Source: Alterisphingorhabdus sp038748365
GTDB taxonomy: Bacteria > Pseudomonadota > Alphaproteobacteria > Sphingomonadales > Sphingomonadaceae
Direction of reading: 5' to 3'
Length of the DNA: 64,000 nt
Assembly: GCA_038748365.1 (NCBI GenBank)
Contig: JBCDIZ010000013.1
Location: 1-64,000 of the forward strand
In this document: in pieces, positions 60,115-64,000 of the stretch
Position numbering within the stretch: position 1 is the first letter of the stretch
How the letters are laid out: the number at the start of each line of letters is the position of its first letter
Made by a program: the position numbers and the translations under genes
Notes under the pieces: generated by a model
The model's input: the letters and a program-made list of their open reading frames with translations, nothing else
What the model was told of the DNA's origin: nothing
The model's database searches: none

Positions 60115-61200
60115 ATGCTCGTCGAGACGATATCCAAGACTGCCGCCACCGATGTTGATAGCGTCGCGGACCGGCTGCTTGACTGGTATGATGTGCATGC
60201 GCGCGATCTGCCGTGGCGCAAGCTGCCCAATGACCTGCAAAGCGAGAGCGCGCCTGATCCTTATCATGTCTGGCTGTCGGAGATCATGCTGCAACAGACA
60301 ACGGTGGCGGCGGTGAAACCCTATTTTGCCGAATTCACCCGGCGCTGGCCCGATGTACAGGTGCTGGCGCAAGCGGATGAGGCTGATGTTCTCGCGGCTT
60401 GGGCCGGGCTGGGCTATTATGCCCGGGCGCGTAACCTGATTGCCTGCGCCAAGGTGGTGGTCAGCGAGCATCAAGGCCGCTTCCCCGATAGTGAGGCGGA
60501 ACTGCTCAAACTGCCGGGGATAGGTGCTTATACCGCCGCCGCTATCGCTGCGATTGCCTTTGGCCAGCATGCTGTGGTGGTTGATGCCAATGTCGAACGG
60601 GTGGTGGCAAGGCTGTTCGGCATCGATACGCCGCTGCCGGGTTCGCGCCCCATCATTCGTGAGCATGCGGAGAAGATCACGCCGCATATTCGTGCCGGAG
60701 ACTTTGCCCAGGCGATGATGGACTTGGGCGCAACGCTCTGCCGCGCGCGCGAGGCGAAGTGTCTGCTTTGTCCTGTATCTGATCCATGCAAGGCGCGGGA
60801 TTTGCCTGATCCGACAAAACTCCCGGTTAAGGCACCCAAAAAGGCCAAGCCACAGCGTATTGGTCATGCCTATTGGCTGGAGGCGCAGGGCCATGTCGCA
60901 CTGGTCGAGCGTCCGGCCAAGGGCATGTTGGGCGGCATGCGCGCTTTCCCCGATGATGGCTGGCGTGCCAGCGCTGATGGTGATGGTGTCGCGCCGCTGG
61001 CGGCGGAGTGGGAAAAGCAGGGTGAGCCGGTGGCGCATGTCTTCACCCATTTCTCGCTGCAATTGCAGCTGATGGTCGCCGCGCCGGGGTCTTTTGATCC
61101 CGATGCTCTGAAGGATGTACAATGGTGGCCTGTGGATGATCTTGCCAATGCCGGGCTACCGACACTGTTCGCCAAGGTGGTTAAGCGGAAGACTGGCTAA
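60115..61200 (+). CDS. mutY: A/G-specific adenine glycosylase
   Basis: MutY removes adenine mispaired with 8-oxoguanine. The ~361-residue protein has PWRKLPN, EIMLQQTTVAAVKPYF with catalytic Glu, the helix-hairpin-helix LPGIGAYTAAAIAAIAFGQH with VVDANVERV (Asp), a 4Fe-4S loop C-x6-C-x2-C-x5-C (CRAREAKCLLCPVSDPC) and a C-terminal Nudix-like domain with HVFTHFSLQLQL. Start 60115 is 28 bp from the divergent DUF721 gene. Confidence 0.96.
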   Translation: MLVETISKTAATDVDSVADRLLDWYDVHARDLPWRKLPNDLQSESAPDPYHVWLSEIMLQQTTVAAVKPYFAEFTRRWPDVQVLAQADEADVLAAWAGLGYYARARNLIACAKVVVSEHQGRFPDSEAELLKLPGIGAYTAAAIAAIAFGQHAVVVDANVERVVARLFGIDTPLPGSRPIIREHAEKITPHIRAGDFAQAMMDLGATLCRAREAKCLLCPVSDPCKARDLPDPTKLPVKAPKKAKPQRIGHAYWLEAQGHVALVERPAKGMLGGMRAFPDDGWRASADGDGVAPLAAEWEKQGEPVAHVFTHFSLQLQLMVAAPGSFDPDALKDVQWWPVDDLANAGLPTLFAKVVKRKTG

Positions 61201-61207
61201 CCTTATT

Positions 61208-61380
61208 TCCTCCCCGCTTGCGGGGAGGGGGACCGCTGAAAGCGGTGGAGGGGTGCGAAGCCGAAGGCGAGCGTTGCGACGGTTGTAGCATCGCACCGCG
61301 CCTTACGGCGCGGCCCCTCCGTCGGCTTCGCCGCCACCTCCCCATGCACCTTCGCTGCGCTTCGGCGCACAGGGAGGAGA
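61208..61380. repeat. GGGGAGG-family element with inverted arms between mutY and the serine hydrolase
   Basis: The left arm (61208-61255) is TCCTCCCCGCTTGCGGGGAG, ACCGCTGAAAGCGGT, GGAGGGG; the right arm (61312-61380) is the inverse with CCCCTCCGTCGGCTTCGCCG, CCACCTCCCC and CAGGGAGGAG. The ~55-bp core has no ORF. Same plan as 57746-57905. Confidence 0.7.
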
Positions 61381-61494
61381 TGAAAGGTCATTCCAGTATG
61401 CAAACAAAACCTATTTTCCTTGCCATTCACGCCGCATGCAGCAACAACGTGCATAGCAAATGATAGAGACAGGCCAGCATCAGGAGAGAATGTG

Positions 61495-62817
61495 ATGAAA
61501 TCGGAAAAACTGATCATGCAGGATATGCAGCTATCGCGTCGCAATCTTCTGCGTTCTGCCGGGTTGATCGGTTTGGCCGGGGCTGCGCCTATGGCGGCGA
61601 CAACAGCTTTTGCGAAAACACCAGCCGAAAAGTTCCCGCTTATCGCGGCGGAGCTGGACAAATATGTCAGCGAGGAAAAGGTCGCGGGCATGGTCGCGGC
61701 GATCGGTTTTGGCACCGATGCTCCGGAATATGTTGCGGCGGGTATGCAAAATGTCGGCGGCACTGTTGCCGTTAATAAGGACACTTTGTGGCGCGTCTAT
61801 TCGATGACCAAGCCGGTCACCGGAATGGCGGCGATGATTCTGGTCGGTGAAGGCAAACTCAAACTGGACCAGCCTGTCGCCGAGATACTGCCCGAATTTG
61901 CCGAGATGACGGTGCTGACCGATCCGGATAATAGTCTGGATGCGGTGCCTGCGAAGAACCTTATGACCATCCGTCATTTGCTGACGCATACGGCGGGTCT
62001 GGGCTATAATATCGTCACTAAAGGGCCGTTGCTTGATAAATATAATGAGCTTGGCATTTCTCCAGGTGAGGTAAGCAAGACGCCGCTGCCTGGATTCCCC
62101 ATCCCAGCGCCGACGCCCGCGATTGACGAGTTTTCCCGGCGGGTTGCGTCGCTGCCGCTGGTCGCCGATCCGGGCACGAAATGGAACTATTCGATCAGCC
62201 TCGACATATTGGGCTATGTCATTCAGGTGGCATCAGGCACCGAATTTGGCGCCTTTTTGCAGCAAAAGATATTTGACCCGCTCGGCATGACCAGCACCTA
62301 TTGGACGGTGCCGGAAAGCGAACTCTATCGCTTCCCCACCAACTATGCCGCTGTGGGTGGCTTTTTACTGCCGATCGATCCACCGCATAACAGCATTTAT
62401 TCTGAGCCACCCGCTTTTCCCTTTGGTGGCGCAGGCATGGTGTCTAGTGCGCGCGATTATGATCGCTTCCTTGCGATGCTGGTCGGGCGCGGTGCTCTGG
62501 ATGGCACCCGTATCATGTCAGAAGAAACCGCGATGCTGGGCATGTCGAACCTGTTGCCTGATACGGTCGACCTGACGGGTAGTTGGGTCGAAGGTGAAGG
62601 CTATGGTGCCGGTGGCCGTGTTGGCCTCGGCAATGAAAAGGCGCCTGCGGGCACCTATGGCTGGGGCGGTGCTGCGGGCACGGTGGCCTTTGTTGACACC
62701 AACCGAAATTTCCGCGCCAGTGGCTATACCCAATATATGCCAGCGGACAGCTATCCGTTTCAGAAGGAATTTCCGAAGCTGATCTATAAGCAGATGGCGG
62801 AACTTGGCGTTTCCTGA
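61495..62817 (+). CDS. Tat-exported serine hydrolase of the beta-lactamase fold
   Basis: A ~440-residue protein with a twin-arginine signal (SRRNLLRSAGLIGLAGAAP, about 14-32). The nucleophile motif is SMTK (SxxK, in RVYSMTKPVTGM); the second motif is YSIS in WNYSISLDIL, and the third is GWGGAAGT. LLTHTAGLGYN is the typical loop. Esterase or peptidase activity is likely. ATG 61495 has AGGAGA upstream. It is the third such hydrolase in the window. Confidence 0.88.
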   Translation: MKSEKLIMQDMQLSRRNLLRSAGLIGLAGAAPMAATTAFAKTPAEKFPLIAAELDKYVSEEKVAGMVAAIGFGTDAPEYVAAGMQNVGGTVAVNKDTLWRVYSMTKPVTGMAAMILVGEGKLKLDQPVAEILPEFAEMTVLTDPDNSLDAVPAKNLMTIRHLLTHTAGLGYNIVTKGPLLDKYNELGISPGEVSKTPLPGFPIPAPTPAIDEFSRRVASLPLVADPGTKWNYSISLDILGYVIQVASGTEFGAFLQQKIFDPLGMTSTYWTVPESELYRFPTNYAAVGGFLLPIDPPHNSIYSEPPAFPFGGAGMVSSARDYDRFLAMLVGRGALDGTRIMSEETAMLGMSNLLPDTVDLTGSWVEGEGYGAGGRVGLGNEKAPAGTYGWGGAAGTVAFVDTNRNFRASGYTQYMPADSYPFQKEFPKLIYKQMAELGVS

Positions 62818-62841
62818 TCACCATATTTTGCTTGATCATAG

Positions 62842-63789
62842 ATGTATAAATCCGCTGATCTCACCGCGATAAAACCGTTTATGACCGGTGCCGATATGGA
62901 CCGGGCCGACCAGATTCGTGTCGACCCTGACAAGCTCGCCGAGGTAATGAACTGGCGTGCTAGGTTGCTCAAGCTGGAGTCGCTGGTTCCCGGGATTACG
63001 CCTGAAGGCGGGCTGCTCTGGAATTCACTTGGTGAACTGGACGAGAATTGCGAGCCGCTGTTTCTCGGTATGCAGGAGGGCAAGGCCCATTTTGTCGAAT
63101 TGCCGCCGCGCGATGGCACAGCGCGCCCGGTGCAATATGATCCACGGGTGTGGCAGGCGATTGCGCATATGCCGCGAGCTGATCTGGCGCTTTATGGCGC
63201 GGCGCGTTCGCTGGTCGACTGGCATAACCGCCACGGCTTTTGCGCCGTATGTGGCAGTGAAACGCATGTCGCCAAAGGCGGCTGGGCGCGCCATTGCAGC
63301 AGTTGCGGCGCCGAGCATTTCCCGCGTGTTGACCCGGTGTCGATCATGCTGGCCGAGCATGATGACGGCAACCAGAAGCGTGTACTTTTGGGCCGCCAAC
63401 CGCGTTTTCCGGCGAAGCGTTTGTCGGCATTGGCAGGCTTTATCGAGCCGGGTGAATCGATCGAGGAAGGCGTGGCGCGCGAGCTTTGGGAAGAGGCGGG
63501 CATTACTGTACGCGATGTGCGCTATGTGACCAGCCAGCCCTGGCCTTTCCCGTCATCGCTGATGATCGCCTGTATTGCCCAGACCGATGATCCGACGCTG
63601 ACGCTCGACACCACCGAGATTGAAGAAGCGCATTGGTTTACCGTGGAGCAGGTGCAAGCCGCTATGGCCAATGACCTCGAAGCGCCCTTTATTGCGCCGC
63701 CGCCCTTTGCAGTGGCGCACGATCTGCTACGCTATTGGCTAGACTTACAAAAGAGAATTGAGGACCATCATGACCACCGCACCCTATAA
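62842..63789 (+). CDS. nudC: NAD+ diphosphatase (NADH pyrophosphatase)
   Basis: NudC cuts NAD(H) to NMN(H) and AMP and can remove NAD caps from RNA. The 315-residue protein has a zinc finger C-x2-C ... C-x2-C (CAVCGSETHVAKGGWARHCS plus SCG), the Nudix box GFIEPGESIEEGVARELWEE with AGI, and the NudC-specific SQPWPFPSSLM. The N-terminal part (1-100) is the usual variable region. It overlaps the next gene by 20 bp. Confidence 0.95.
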   Translation: MYKSADLTAIKPFMTGADMDRADQIRVDPDKLAEVMNWRARLLKLESLVPGITPEGGLLWNSLGELDENCEPLFLGMQEGKAHFVELPPRDGTARPVQYDPRVWQAIAHMPRADLALYGAARSLVDWHNRHGFCAVCGSETHVAKGGWARHCSSCGAEHFPRVDPVSIMLAEHDDGNQKRVLLGRQPRFPAKRLSALAGFIEPGESIEEGVARELWEEAGITVRDVRYVTSQPWPFPSSLMIACIAQTDDPTLTLDTTEIEEAHWFTVEQVQAAMANDLEAPFIAPPPFAVAHDLLRYWLDLQKRIEDHHDHRTL

Positions 63790-64000
63790 AATGCGTATCG
63801 ACATTGTTTCCGATGTGGTCTGCCCATGGTGCATTATCGGCTATAAGCAGCTGGAGAACGCGCTCGACATAGTTGGCGACGAGGTTGAGGCAGAGATTGT
63901 CTGGCAGCCTTTTGAACTCAACCCCAATATGCCGCCTGAAGGGCAGGATATGGCCGAGCATGTGGCGCAGAAATATGGCACTACGCCTGAGCAAAGCGCC
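63770..64000 (+). CDS. FrnE-like DsbA family protein (3' end outside window)
   Basis: The first 77 residues are present. IDIVSDVVCPWCIIG carries a CPWC thioredoxin motif with the Asp-Val lead-in typical of the FrnE/2-hydroxychromene isomerase-like DsbA family; WQPFELNPNMPPEGQDM follows, matching the family. No signal peptide, so it is cytoplasmic. GAGGACC lies before the ATG inside nudC. The C-terminal part is beyond the window edge. Confidence 0.85.
   Translation, partial: MTTAPYKMRIDIVSDVVCPWCIIGYKQLENALDIVGDEVEAEIVWQPFELNPNMPPEGQDMAEHVAQKYGTTPEQSA

Noticed and set aside
60076..61122. 348-codon frame on the minus strand across mutY
   Set aside because: It is antisense to mutY, which has complete catalytic and iron-sulfur motifs.

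Overview
The window reads as chromosomal DNA of an alphaproteobacterium of the order Sphingomonadales (inference). The support is protein style (DUF2271, DUF3297 and DUF805 proteins, a sphingomonad-type TonB-dependent receptor, class II glutamate-cysteine ligase), alphaproteobacterial gene orders (mutM/ubiE/ubiB/coaBC/dut next to dnaA and rpsT; DUF721-DsbA-smc beside mutY; dapB-nth; a bactofilin downstream of an M23 peptidase), and many GGGGAGG-type palindromes between genes. Coding density is high. No rRNA, tRNA, CRISPR array, phage block or recognisable transposase was seen.

Layout. 1-5.6 kb: the end of a TonB-like protein, then a co-directional set (DUF2271, DUF4198, EF-hand protein, PepSY membrane protein, ApbE, membrane-anchored flavodoxin/FNR reductase) that looks like a transmembrane reductase module for metal handling. 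5.6-7.3 kb: M23 peptidase and bactofilin (cell shape), divergent from proA-nadD-rsfS-rlmH-envC (7.5-11.7 kb) across an intergenic region with seven GANTC sites. 11.7-16.8 kb: a small membrane protein, two serine hydrolases, PhzF and PdxH, separated by repeat-rich DNA. 17-24.5 kb: DnaJ-like chaperone, BrkB, FabI, a DUF559 endonuclease between inverted palindromic arms, AroC and two carriers. 24.5-29.1 kb: L,D-transpeptidase, lipoprotein, Nth, DapB, sirtuin, MAPEG and a ThiF/MoeB enzyme. 29.2-37.8 kb: dnaA, rpsT, mutM, ubiE, ubiB, coaBC and dut. 37.9-44.7 kb: TPR protein, cytochrome c, TypA, DUF805, DUF3297, CHAP protein and an isoprenylcysteine-methyltransferase-like protein. 44.8-54.2 kb: TonB receptor, GshA, a secreted DUF11-like protein, RsmE, UbiA, a protein with three TonB-C-like modules and a YghU-type GST. 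54.2-64 kb: Smc, two DsbA-like proteins, DUF721 protein, MutY, a Tat-type serine hydrolase, NudC and the start of an FrnE-like DsbA protein.

The most distinctive structure is the repeat landscape. One family has about fifteen GC-rich arms, often in inverted pairs; one pair brackets the DUF559 gene and another arm supplies the ubiB ribosome-binding site. A second palindromic family (arms like TTCGACAGGCTCAG) occurs three times. One of those copies lies inside coaBC as exactly 78 bp, kept in frame in the linker between the two enzyme domains. These repeats, the GANTC cluster, the reductase module and the triple TonB-C-like protein are the items most worth following up.
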